Shown here: in pieces, positions 11,618 to 22,227 of the stretch
Layout of the letters: each line of letters starts with the position of its first letter
Position numbering within the stretch: the first letter of the stretch is position 1
From: Drosophila miranda
Lineage: Eukaryota; Arthropoda; Insecta; Diptera; Drosophilidae
Assembly: GCF_003369915.1 (NCBI RefSeq)
Contig: NW_022881603.1
Span: forward strand, 24,846,264-24,910,263
Direction: 5' to 3'
Length of the DNA stretch: 64,000 nt
Notes under the pieces: generated by a model
What the model was told of the DNA's origin: nothing
The model's database searches: none
What the model saw: the letters and a program-made list of their open reading frames with translations, nothing else
Position numbers and translations under genes: made by a program

Positions 11618-12899
11618 CAGCCTGGATACAGAGGCATTCTGCAAGCAGAACTATACGGAAACCTTTCTCTACAACATGGTCACGTTCTGCGATCAGTACT
11701 TCATTGAATCGCTGCGGAACGTTTGCGAATCGCTTATTCTAGACAAGATCAGCATACGGAAGTGCGGCGAGATGTTGGACTTTGCCGCGATGTACAACTG
11801 CAAGCTGCTGCACAAGGGATGCATGGACTTCATCTGCCACAACCTGGCCAGAGTTCTCTGCTACCGCAGCATCGAACAGTGCGATGAGGCGACTCTCAAA
11901 TGCCTTAACGACCATTACCGTAAGATGTTCTCCAATGTCTTCGACTACCGCCAGATCACGCCCTTCTCGGAGGCCATAGAAGATGAACTGCTGCTTAGTT
12001 TTGTCGTTGACTGCGATATTGACCTGGACTATCGAATGGACCCGGTTTGTGTGCCGTACTGTTACTTCCCCTAAATATCTCTTTTCTTTTTCAGGAAACA
12101 AAGCTAAAAGCGGCAGCTGAGCTTAAGCAGAAGGACTTGCGGAGGCAAGACGCCCGTCACTACTACGAACAGCAGGCCATATCCAGCATGATGAGATCGC
12201 TAAGCGTAAGTGAGTCTGCCTCTGGCCCTGAGGCGACTACCGGACCGCAGGAAAGCACTCGAAGCGAGGGCAAGAACTGGTCTCGTGTGGTGGACAAAAA
12301 GGAACAGAAACGAAAGCTAACCGACACTGCCCTGAAAGTGAACAACACACTTAAGCTGGAAGAGCCACCGAGGCCAGAGCTAGAGGTCATTGAAAGGGCT
12401 CCCATTAAGGAGCAAACGCCACCGCCAACCTCCCCTGCAGAAGAGACCAGTACGCCGCTGAGTAAGAGCTACAATCTGGATCTCAGATCCCTGACCTCCG
12501 AATTGAAGAGCTGGCGTTCGCCTCTGGTGGAGCAAGAGCCCACCACTCCTGTGGTTGTGCCGAATGCCTGGGGCTTGCCACCCGCCACTCCGTCGAGTAG
12601 TTCCTTTAGCGAGTCACCAGCAACAGGCAGCCGTTCGGACCCCACCTCCTTTGCCAATATGATGCGAGGCCAAGCGGCTGCCGCAAAGTTTCTCGAGGAT
12701 CCTCGCCGATGAGCGACGACAGCGGGAGTCCTTCGAAAGGATGCGGAACAAGTCACTGGCCCACACACAGATCGAGGAGACAGCCATTGCCGAGTTGCGT
12801 GAATTTTACAACGTGGACAATACCGATGACGAGACAATAACCATTGAACGCAAGTCCAGACCCACAGGCATCAACTTCAGTACTTGGTTGAAGCACTGA
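11613..12899 (+). pseudogene. IBTK: IBTK-like 3' fragment, copy B
   Basis: This holds only the last part of the gene: the end of BTB2 with its C-terminal helices, the 50 bp intron (12045-12094) and the tail exon. There is no promoter or start; the frame is open into the DINE-1 junction sequence by chance (from about 11595). The 11-base insertion of copy A is absent. A 45-base in-frame deletion removes the SQKLSQKQRKRLS region, a motif conserved to vertebrate IBTK. The extra G that truncates the protein (stop 12710-12712) is shared with the other copies. Confidence 0.88.
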
Positions 12900-13206
12900 A
12901 TGTGGTATATCACATATCACCCCTGAGGCTTCTGTCTAGTCGGATATTTAGTGATCAGAATTAGTCGCCCAAAGGAAAGGAACGTTTTCTAATGTGCATT
13001 TTAATTTGTATTTTATTAGAGTGTCCGTATTGTAATTTTAGTTGTAACTGCTCTTGAAGATTAGTAAGAATGTGCCGTCAATCAAATTTAGAACTCGGAG
13101 CCACTTGGAAAGGGGCGCATAATGTACTGGCTGGAACTTGGATGCAATCAGAGGACGACACATCGAGTAACAAACTTTATTGTATGAGTATATAGATATA
13201 CATACC
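12900..13206. other. IBTK 3' flank in unit B, left of the retroelement
   Basis: Counterpart of 5582-5888 in unit A. It ends with ATACC (13202-13206), the left half of the 5 bp target duplication of the LTR element. No gene is visible. Confidence 0.6.
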
Positions 13207-13316
13207 TGTTAGGTATTATATTAATATCTATATACGGTCACACCATCCAAGGGGGATAGAATAAAAGCGAATCTTGAAGACAACGCGTGCTTAAGTCTGA
13301 GTGTCAATACACTACA
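13207..13316 (+). repeat. Left (5') LTR, 110 bp
   Basis: Direct terminal repeat with TG...CA ends, one mismatch to the right LTR in 110 bases. It contains TATATTAATATCTATATA, a plausible AT-rich promoter core. Confidence 0.93.
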
Positions 13317-13320
13317 TAAT

Positions 13321-13330
13321 TGGCGACGAG
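13321..13330 (+). promoter_or_regulatory. Primer-binding site, tRNA-Ser(GCU)-like
   Basis: TGGCGACGAG starts four bases after the left LTR. It is complementary to the CCA-bearing 3' end expected of tRNA-Ser(GCU), as judged from knowledge of eukaryotic tRNA-Ser acceptor stems. Confidence 0.65.
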
Positions 13331-13383
13331 CATAAAATAAAACGTATTAATATACATACACATGTTAAAAGTGCATATAATAT

Positions 13384-15081
13384 ATGAATAGCAACATGAC
13401 GAAAAATGAAGCACCAACATTCTATCAAATGGCAACAATTGCTGAGTTTTCGCCACACCAAGAAACGTTCTGCATTTGGAAGGAAAAATTCGACATACAT
13501 TTGTGCGAATTGAATGTGAAAGAGGAAAACACAGAAAAGGCAGTTTTGTTGAAGTCGATCGGTACAGCGGCTTACACTGTACTACATAGTTTGTGCAATC
13601 CGGTATCACCCGTATCAAAAGCATACAAAGAATTATGTGAAATTTTAAAAACACACTACACACCACCTACACTCATATTCAGAGAAAGAAAAAAATTTCA
13701 CATGTCCACAAAAAGTGAAGATGAGACTGTAGCGGAGTGGTATGCTCGAGTTAAACAATTGGCATTGGAATGCAAATTTGGCTCAAATCTGGAAGCGTTT
13801 GTATTAAACCAATTTGTGATGAGCCTTCCCAACCCTATATATGAAAGAATATGTGAAGAAGACGAAAATCTAACTCTGGCTGATGCACTCAAGAAGGCGA
13901 TGATCATGGAGACGAAGATCAGCACAAGGAAGACAGAACACAACGTCAACTACATGCATCAAAAGAACGGGACTAGTCAATGGCAGAGGCAAAGAGGCGA
14001 GAACAGAGATCAAGCAAAGAGCAACGGCAGAAGTCATTTCAAGGGCAACCGAAACGTGAGTTACAGAGGCGGCAGAAGCGACGGTGACGGCGACGGCGAA
14101 AACGACTGCGACGCTGGCAGAGAAAAGAAGCAGCAGCCATGCACACACTGTGGCTGGCGAAATCATAACTCAAACAATTGCAAGTATAAGGCATGCAAAT
14201 GTCACAGCTGTGGAAAAATAGGTCACTTGGCGAGCATTTGTAAAAATAAATCAAAAAAATCCGTAAATTATGTATCTCAAACAAAACATGACACCTATTC
14301 TGATAATAATTTTGATAATGATAATTATAACTTTTCTATCTATAGCGTTGATACAACCTCAACTAATGGAGTATATTATTTACCTGTAAAAATTGATGGA
14401 AACATAACGAAAATTGCTTGCGACACTGGTGCACCGTGCACATTGGTTCCAAAAACATTTTACGAAAGCTTAAATACCAGCAGACCACTTAGAAAATGTC
14501 TAGTTCCATATGTAGATTACAATGGAGATTCAATCAAAGTTATTGGTGAGTACGATGCAACGATCGAATATCGAGGTCTAAAAAAACAAATTGTTGTTGT
14601 TGTAACCAATGCAGTGAGTCCACCTTTGCTAGGTAGAACATTTTTGAGAGCTTTTAATTTTGAGTTAATGCAGGTGAACAATGTGTACGTAAATGAACCA
14701 AATTCTGTAATTACAGAACAGATTAAATCGGAGTTTGCTGCAGTTTTTGAGCCTCGTTTAGGTTCATATACTACGAATACGATATCGTTACTATTAAAAG
14801 AAGATGCAAAACCAATATTTTTCAAGCCTAGGTCAGTACCATTAGCATGGAAAGAAAAGATTGAAGTGCAGTTACGAAAATTCATAGATGATGGAATTTT
14901 AGAGCAAGTTGTTAGTTCTGAATGGGCAACACCTTTGGTACCGATTTTAAAACCAAACGGTGACATACGAATTTGTGGTGACTATAAGGTTACATTAAAC
15001 CGGTCTTTAGTCGACGTAAAGTATCCACTACCTCGAATAGACGACATTTTTGCAGCGCTTGATACCCCCTTCAAAACTTGA
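13384..15081 (+). CDS. Gag-protease-partial RT polyprotein of the LTR element
   Basis: A 565-codon open frame. The Gag part (first 250 or so residues) has the capsid-like helical pattern of Gypsy elements and is followed by two canonical C-x2-C-x4-H-x4-C knuckles (CTHCGWRNHNSNNC and CHSCGKIGHLASIC). The aspartic protease active site reads CDTGAPCT. The start of reverse transcriptase follows (GILEQVVSSEWATPLV, then the GDIRICGDYK finger and YPLPRIDDIF palm). The frame ends at a stop just after LDTPFKT, where the conserved continuation resumes in another frame near 15070. Fusion of gag and pol without a frameshift signal is a property of some Gypsy lineages. Role: particle assembly, processing and reverse transcription in the cytoplasm. 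This copy lacks the polymerase core. Confidence 0.85.
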   Translation: MNSNMTKNEAPTFYQMATIAEFSPHQETFCIWKEKFDIHLCELNVKEENTEKAVLLKSIGTAAYTVLHSLCNPVSPVSKAYKELCEILKTHYTPPTLIFRERKKFHMSTKSEDETVAEWYARVKQLALECKFGSNLEAFVLNQFVMSLPNPIYERICEEDENLTLADALKKAMIMETKISTRKTEHNVNYMHQKNGTSQWQRQRGENRDQAKSNGRSHFKGNRNVSYRGGRSDGDGDGENDCDAGREKKQQPCTHCGWRNHNSNNCKYKACKCHSCGKIGHLASICKNKSKKSVNYVSQTKHDTYSDNNFDNDNYNFSIYSVDTTSTNGVYYLPVKIDGNITKIACDTGAPCTLVPKTFYESLNTSRPLRKCLVPYVDYNGDSIKVIGEYDATIEYRGLKKQIVVVVTNAVSPPLLGRTFLRAFNFELMQVNNVYVNEPNSVITEQIKSEFAAVFEPRLGSYTTNTISLLLKEDAKPIFFKPRSVPLAWKEKIEVQLRKFIDDGILEQVVSSEWATPLVPILKPNGDIRICGDYKVTLNRSLVDVKYPLPRIDDIFAALDTPFKT

Positions 15082-16438
15082 CCTGTCAAATGCTTACAAT
15101 CAGCTAAATTTAGATGAGCAATCTATATACTATATACAGTCCGAAAAGGTGTTCAAAATTAGCTTCAAAGAAATAGCTCGTGAAACACGACGTGACCCAA
15201 TATTATCAAAAGTTTGTGAGGCAATTAACACTGGTTCGAAGACAAGATTAAAAGGCAGCGAGTTTTCTGCCTACATCTCTAAAACAAATGAACTTTCAGT
15301 GGAATATGATTGTATCTTATGGGGACACAGAGTAGTAATTCCAACCAAACTGAGACAAGCTATCTTAGCAGAATTTCATGCATCGCATTTGGGAATAGTA
15401 AAAACCAAAATGTTAGCACGTTCTTATGTGTGGTGGCCTTGCATGGATTCTGAAATTGAGAAATTAATTCGAGATTGTATTCCTTGTCAGGAACTACAAT
15501 CAAGTCCAGAAAAGAGTCTGTTAATACCGTGGAAATCCACAGGAAAGGCTTGGAGTCGAGTACACATAGACTTTGCAGGACCAATTAGAGGTTTTCATTT
15601 ATTGGTTATTATAGATTCTTATACAAAATGGGCAGAAGTATTCAAAACGAAGGAAATAACTTCATTGTTTACTATCAACAAGCTTAGAGAAGTATTTTGT
15701 CGATATGGTTTTCCAGACGTGTTAGTTAGTGACAATGGACGACAGTTTACTTCTGATGATTTTAAAACGTTTATGAAAAACAATGGTGTTAATCACATTT
15801 TTACTGCTCCAGGACATCCAGCGACTAATGGTCAAGCAGAAAATTTTGTAAAGACTGTTAAGAAATCACTATATGCAAACATAAAGGCTAATGAAAGACA
15901 AGATTTTAATACAATTTTAAATAGATTTTTGATCGATTACCGAAATACGATTCATTGTACTACGGGCGAATCTCCTGCTAAATTATTTTTTGGTCGTACA
16001 CTAAAAACAAGATTTTCGTTGTTAAAACCACCTACGGTCGAAAGCATAATAAATAAAAAACAGACTGAGTGTGTTGTAAATCACAAGGGGACACGAACAC
16101 CAGAAGTGTTAAAGGGTCAAAAAGTTATGGTTAGGGACTACAAAAATCCTAACAAAGCAAGCTGGACTCAGGCAACTGTAAAACAACAACTGGGCCCGCG
16201 TTCGTATTGTTGTATTTTGGCGAACAATAACAGAGAAATAAAACGTCACCTGGATCAAATTAGAAACCAAAGCACTAACAATCATACATCGCCTAATGCG
16301 AAAACACCTGATGTCGAAAGCAATTGTTCAGTAGATGACAATTCCAAAACCAACAATGAACAAATAGTTTCTCAACCAACACCCACCAGGAGAGAGTTGA
16401 GACCACGTGAGGCAGGGAAGGTAGTAAAGCGTATTTAA
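15072..16438 (+). pseudogene. Pol 3' part: RT remnant fused to integrase
   Basis: The frame is offset from the gag-pro ORF. About 20 residues of RT (KLDLSNAYNQLNLDEQS) are followed directly by the linker normally found after RNase H (SFKEIARETRRDP). The YxDD catalytic box, the rest of RT and all of RNase H are therefore deleted. Integrase follows nearly whole: an HHCC zinc-binding region (FHASHLG ... CIPCQEL), then the DDE core (VHIDFAGP, VSDNGRQF, and ATNGQAENF as the Glu block) and a basic C-terminal domain to 16438. No env-like frame follows. It could supply integrase only if it were expressed. Confidence 0.85.
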
Positions 16439-16644
16439 CAATAAAATAATATAAAGAAAGGAATTATGAAATCAAATTATGTACAAATTAAACACTGAAA
16501 CAAATACTAAACAGATTAAGAAGAAAGAAAAATACGAAATCACATAAATTTTATATACGCTAATTAGATTAAGTACACAAATCAAATTGTTATAAGAAAA
16601 TAGATTTGTAAATGACATGTATATTAAACATCTAAGGAGAGGCG

Positions 16645-16754
16645 TGTTAGGTATTATATTAATATCTATATACGGTCACACCATCCAAGGGGGATAGAAT
16701 AAAAGAGAATCTTGAAGACAACGCGTGCTTAAGTCTGAGTGTCAATACACTACA
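16645..16754 (+). repeat. Right (3') LTR, 110 bp
   Basis: Matches the left LTR in length and sequence except for one base. It is preceded by a purine-rich tract (AAGGAGAGGCG) and followed by ATACC, the second half of the target duplication. Confidence 0.93.
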
Positions 16755-16993
16755 ATACCTATATGTATGCGGATACAGATATTTACAAGCTGTGGGGGAC
16801 ACATTCAACAGATAAGACATCAACAACATATGACGAATAAATAGCCATCTAAGCTTCGCTAACCGAACCGTACCCGAAAATAAAACACGTTGCTTATGCA
16901 AATGAGATAGCAATGGAGGGACAGATCAATGGACACAATGGACAGAGAGAACCACAGAGACGGATAGGGAGAGAGAGAGGTGGGATGGCTTCT

Positions 16994-19900
16994 TCAGAAG
17001 CACTCCTTACGAAATAAGAACCCGTACTGATCGCACTTGTAGCGCAGCGTCTTGGCCAGCTGCGGGGGACCGCAGTAGAAGACAGTCACCTTGCCCTTTT
17101 GCTGTGCCTGCAGTTGCTTGAACACCTTGTCCCAGGTGGGGCGTCCTGCATTTGTGCGTGTCTTCAAACCCGTGATAAGATCCCGCTTGCCCTGATATAG
17201 AAAATAGGTGAATTTTAATGGATTGAATAGAAACTGATATGCTTTACGGATATTACCTTCTCGTGGAGCAGATCCAGTGCTAGCTGAAGACCCACCGCTT
17301 TCATGTCGGTCCTCTGCAGGGCACTTGTGATGTACATATGCATGTCCAGGAAACTATAAAACGCAAACCCATCAGCAAATCTCTAGGAAAGAAAAATATT
17401 TCTGGGCCTACCGTTCCATGGCGCCGCCTAGCTCCGCCTGCTCAATCTCAATCTCTCTCTGGGAGAGAAGATTCACAAACCACTCGAAGGATCGCTGATC
17501 GCGGTTGATCCAGAAAAAGTCCACCTTCCGCAGATTCATCACAGACTTGGGGATCTCACTAGCCCACTCAAATTGGCAGCGTGGACAGCTGTGCCGCGCC
17601 TTCCAGTAGCGGTGCATGATGGACTGCAAAATGGAGGCGAAGGGTGTGACACCGATCCCGGTGCCGATGAGCACCGCATGCTGGGCCCCAAAGATGTGGC
17701 TCGAGGGAGCACCGTACGGGCTGTCAATGAAGATCTAAGAGCGTATGCAAACACGGGGCGAAACAGAGAAGTTGGCAAATGAGATCGGGTTAGTCCCCAG
17801 GCCGAGTGGCTGAGTATGTGTGTATGTTGGTGTGACCCAAACCTCCATGACGCCCTCATCGAGTGTGACATTGCTACCGCTGTTAGTTGTGGAGCTACCG
17901 CCTTCTCTTCCACCTCCGCCGCCTCGGTTGGTTAGGGATGTGGACAAAGTGCATAGGAATGTGGGACGCCGCAGAATGGATTTTCTGCTGCTCGTACACG
18001 TTTGGTTGCTGTCCTTTTTGGTGGAGTGGATGATTGTTAGATTCAGGTGGCAGATCTGTTAGTTCTACGGCTCTTCGCTACGGCAACATACCTCGAGTGG
18101 CTTGCACACGACATCCGCTGTCAGGCTGAGCCTGGTCATATGAAGCCTGTCGCTGGACTCCGCCTTGGCAAGCTGCCCCTGTTCCGCCCTGCTGGCCGGA
18201 CTACCGCTGTTCTCCGGCGCAATCGTCAGCTGGGACTGCGACTCGTGCTCCTCCATGCTGGGCGTCTTGAAGGCGATGATGGTGGGCTTGTTGCGCATGT
18301 ACCGGAAGGTCTGGGCCAGCGACTTGTTCTGCGGACTGAGATACGCCAGGCCCACGCTGTTGTTGCGGGCACGGCGCACCCGTTTGTCATCGAAAGTACG
18401 CTCCGACTCCGAACGGCCGAGGGCACGAAGACTTCGAAGAGAAAGATGGGGTTACTGATTATTCTGGCTGGATCTGGCGGCAGCGGATATACTTACGCCT
18501 TGAGTCGGCTGCGCTTCTTGATCTTTACGCTGAACCTCCCGGATCCTCGCGCTCACCGTCGCTGATGGAGGATCCGTTAACCATGCCCGTCGGACTGGGC
18601 TTACCCTTCGGCTCACCTGGCTCTTTCCGGGAGAAGGTTCGCTGCAGGTTTTTCTTGATGCTCCGGATGCGATTCACGCCCGTGGTTTGGGCGGGATCCG
18701 GTGCTTGGGGACTGAAGGCCACGAGCTTGCGATGCTGACGAGGAGGTCGCACCGGCGGCTTTGCCTGTCCCACCATGTTTCGGGCCAGGAAATCTGTTTG
18801 CGGAGTAGACGTGGTGGTGGCCATGTCTCCGTTCAGCGCGGGATTTCGTGCCTCGTTGAGGAGCATGAAGCTGGGCGTGGGAATGGCGTGCATGTGCTGG
18901 CCCACTTCGCTCTTGTGCAGCTTCTGCTGCTCGCTCTCGAAGTAGCGGTAGAGGCGGTTGGTACACTCGCCCACTGTACGGATGTGTAGCCACATGTAGT
19001 CCTCCTGCTCGGGCGCGGAGCTGATGGTGAACGGGTGCCACTCGTAGTTGGCGATGGCGGGAATGTTCACGAACACATAGTCGCCGGGGCGGAAGTTGAA
19101 GTTGAACGGCCGCTTGATGACCAGATGGATTACTTTGGAAGGCAGTAGCAGGCCGGAGCTGATATAGGTTTTGCCGTGCTCGACCCGCATCCACACGTAG
19201 CGCAGCACCCGCTCCACGATGTAGACGAGACCCGGCAGCAGAAACCACTTCCAGAAGTTGGGCCCGTGGAACAGGGTGAGTATCCAAAAGGGGACGTACA
19301 GCAGGTGCGTCCAGTAGAAGACCTCGAAGCTGCCCTTGCGCCGCACGAACGGCTGTGAGCACACGAACATCACCACGAGGATGGCCAGCAGGGCGACGAC
19401 CGTGGGATTGGCGCAGCCCGGAATCAGTCCAAACAGGCCCGGGCGATCCGTCAGTAGCCACTCCCCGATCGTGTAGTGCCCGGCGTTGATGTTGGGGTCG
19501 TTGATCACGATGATGGAGAAGTTGAACAGATGCATGATCGTGTGCACCAGGCTGAGAACCGAAATTGTGATCCCCGTCAGCTTGTGCAGGTAGACATGGT
19601 GGTCCAGCGGCAGATACGAAGACAATCCCCGTCCCCTGAGATACGTAAGGGAGTGCCGCAGCATCAGCACCAGGACCCATGCACAGTTGAAGTTTAGGCA
19701 TTGTCCTACAAGGAGTTTGAAGATGGGACGCTGAAGGTCGTAAGAATCGGAGGTTACAAGGGCCTACGACTACTCACCGCAGGCTCTGGCTATGATGACG
19801 AAGCCATTGCTGGCCCGGTACTGGATGGCACGTGAGATGAACAGGCAGAGATTTACGGCTATGTAGAAGAAGAGGTACGTGACAAAAACCTGGTTGTTCT

Positions 19901-21364
19901 TCATGTAGGCCAGCGTCAGCTGGTGAGGTATCGTGTTCCACAGCCTGCCAGCGCCCGCCGGACGATCCTCAGCCACGGGCACCAGCCAGCGATCGATCCT
20001 ATCAGATGGGAATCATTCAATTTAGAGTCTCTTTTTCTTTTCTAGAGCTTACGTTCTACTGAGGTTCTCCAGGAGACCACCGTGTTTGTTAAGTTGATTT
20101 TTGAGTGCCTCGTAAGTGATCTCGCCGCTGTTGTGGGGATCCGCATCCTGGAACATGGCGCTGGTGAGGTCTTCGATCTGATCTTCGGAGAACTCCATGC
20201 CATTCTCCTTGATGCAGTGACGTATCACATCGTGCAGCTCCTTGTGCTGAATGAGGCCATCGCCTGCGAAGGATGGATATGGATGCGATTAACTGTGGAT
20301 CCTCATCGGATCCCTACCGTCGTAGACCTTGAACAAGAAGCGTATCTTATCATCGGCCGACTGTCCCGAGAACTGATGTATGGCATCAATGAACTCCTGC
20401 AGCGAAATGGAGCCGGAGTTGTCCTTGTCAAAGATTTGAAAGACACGCTCCGTGAAGAAGGGCTATCCACACACGAGAAAGAGAGTTTGTTAGCCTGAAG
20501 GTATTTATGGAATACACCACTCTAAACCCACATTCTTGGAGGTGACAATCTTCTGGAACTCCTCGCGGCGAATCTCCTGCTCGTTGCCGACGGTGTTGCG
20601 GAACAGGTGCTCCAGGCGGGCCAGAGAGCTCTTGTCGAAGCCGGTCCGCGGCCGGGAGCGGGTCAGATGCGATATAAACTCCATTACCTGATTGGTGGAA
20701 ATGAGATTGGTCCCATCCATGTTTATCAGGCGATACAACTTGTCCAGTATCTAGGATTAGTGGTGGATTAGTGAATGTCGATGGCTGTACACCTGCTGTG
20801 GGGGCTATCACTTACTCCGCGCTTATGCCAGATGTCGCGGAAGTTCTTGAAGCTACCTCTGCTGTTCTCCCCGCAGATCACATAGGCTACCGATTCGATC
20901 TGCTCGGCAAAGTCCATCTGACGGTCGTCGCTGTAACCAGAGTCCAGAGAGATCGATCTCAGTATTACCATTAACGATACCCAATACCATGGCCGGAGCC
21001 ATTGGCGATGCCATCGCACGGCAGACTACGTCTTTGGCCTGCCGCAGCTGGAATGCCTGGAGCACGCCAGAAAGGTGCGTGTGTGTGGAGTCGAGTGGAG
21101 TGGACAGCCTGCATGGCTTACCATTTTTTACTCCTCGCCTTTTTGCTGGCAAGCGAGCTAATTGTTTTGGCACCGTCACAGTACCGATCCGTGGAAGGAG
21201 GCGGAGACAGAAAACAGGGCACAGGGAGATCTAACTGCGAGTAAAGCTAAAATCCCAAAAAAAACTTACGTTAAACGCCCCTTGATATGCTCGATCCAGC
21301 GGTCTTGTAGAAGATAACCATGCCGTTCGAGATCGAAAAGCTGGAAGAGCTTTTGCTGGAATTC
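16994..21364 (-). pseudogene. Nox: Nox headless copy B, splice donor lost
   Basis: Same exon set as copy A without the N-terminal exon (first kept exon 21270-21364, stop 16994-16996). The Trp codon and the 97-base exon are intact here. Compared with A and C, 21 bases are deleted at about 20318 (CTACC is followed directly by GTCGTAGACC on the + strand). This removes the last codons of an EF-hand exon together with its GTAAGT donor. A GTAGGG created at the scar could act as a weaker donor in the same phase. The insert giving SQREIEIEQ before the AELGGAMER stretch is unique to B. The NADPH motif reads DSPYG. It shares the main-exon frameshift near 18535. Without the N-terminal exon or a Nox promoter, a functional product is unlikely. 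Confidence 0.88.
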
Positions 21365-22021
21365 CTGTAAGCAGATCCGAGAAACAAGTTGTAAAATAAT
21401 GAATTTATGTGTCCAGTTTGCCAGTGAGTTCCCCCATCCCTATCCCCATCCGCATCTCCATCCCCATCTAAATCTCCAGTTCGAGCCAAGTGTTAATTAA
21501 TTTATGAGCATTTGTTTATGGCCCGCACGTGAAGATTTATACTCGTTCCAGTGTTTACACTGGAATCGGATTGAGATCGAGAGAGAAAGATACTGCCATT
21601 TCCACTTGTATAGCATCGTAATGAGCATAATCCAAACTATTCTCGGTTCATACGATCCCACGGCGCACTCAACTATGCGGCAGTGATGGTGATGAATGTT
21701 TTGCATAAATTATCCGCTTATTAATATTTTAATGAAATTCGATCGCACGATCATGAGCGCCCAGCACTGTCTGCACATCGAAGATAGAGCAGCCGGTTTG
21801 CATTTGGTCACCGATGATCGCCCCTCGAAGAGGAGTCCCAAAGATGATGATGAAAAATGTGCATATTTAACGGATGAGCTCTGGGGGATCGCGCCGCGGC
21901 GATGACTGGTTGGACAGCTTTCGGAAGCCCATAATACGAAATACAGACGAAACGAAACACAAAGCACGAAAGTAAACACAACACACAAAAAATGTAAGCC
22001 CATCGAGAGAGACACAAATCA

Positions 22022-22227
22022 AACGAGAGGGAACGTTGTGAGTTACTGCGGACACCGCAACTCTACAGTTATACCCGATACTAAGTCAGTATGGCTCTCC
22101 TCTGGCAGACGCCGCTAATATTAAACGACACGACAAAGAGTGCGTGCAAGAGAGACAGAAAATCAGTCTGAGCGTGACGTCGGGCGCTCCGTAACAACTG
22201 CAAATTGATTTGTTCCTATTGGCTATA
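22022..22227 (-). mobile_element. DINE-1/Helitron end fragment at the B/C junction
   Basis: Same fragment and same breakpoint as at the A/B junction (11412-11617), ending TTCCTATTGGCTATA and continuing into IBTK coding sequence of unit C. The identical junction shows that both duplications involve one original breakpoint. Confidence 0.9.

Larger units (their letters stand above)
13207..16754 (+). mobile_element. Internally deleted Gypsy-superfamily LTR retrotransposon with 110 bp LTRs
   Basis: A complete insertion of 3,548 bp. Identical-length terminal repeats (13207-13316 and 16645-16754) begin TGTTAGG and end CACTACA and differ at one base (AAAGCGAAT versus AAAGAGAAT). ATACC flanks both sides (13202-13206, 16755-16759), and unit A has the empty site once. 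The primer site 13321-13330 (TGGCGACGAG) matches the end of tRNA-Ser(GCU), a primer typical of Mag-type elements. A purine-rich AAGGAGAGG precedes the right LTR. Gag and pol lie in one frame until a break in reverse transcriptase. The missing RT core and RNase H make this copy non-autonomous. LTRs this short are unusual for the superfamily. The Mag-like assignment is tentative. Confidence 0.92.
11613..22222. repeat. Tandem unit B of the IBTK-Nox triplication, with a retroelement insert
   Basis: Second direct copy, 10,610 bp, longer than A and C because of the LTR retrotransposon at 13207-16754. Several coding differences are shared by B and C against A (for example Arg for Ser before SLT in the IBTK tail, Met for Thr in the Nox LHMTRLSL stretch, DSPYG for DGPYG). 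This suggests that B and C are the most recent pair or have exchanged sequence. Unit-specific losses are a 45-base in-frame deletion in the IBTK tail, a 21-base deletion at a Nox splice site and a roughly 300 bp intronic deletion at about 20993. Confidence 0.93.

Noticed and set aside
18613-19701. A long - strand open frame of 362 codons overlapping the main Nox exon (also 25703-26791)
   Set aside because: It is a shifted-frame shadow of the GC-rich Nox exon. It has no membrane or domain features, and the real frame shows haem, FAD and NADPH motifs.
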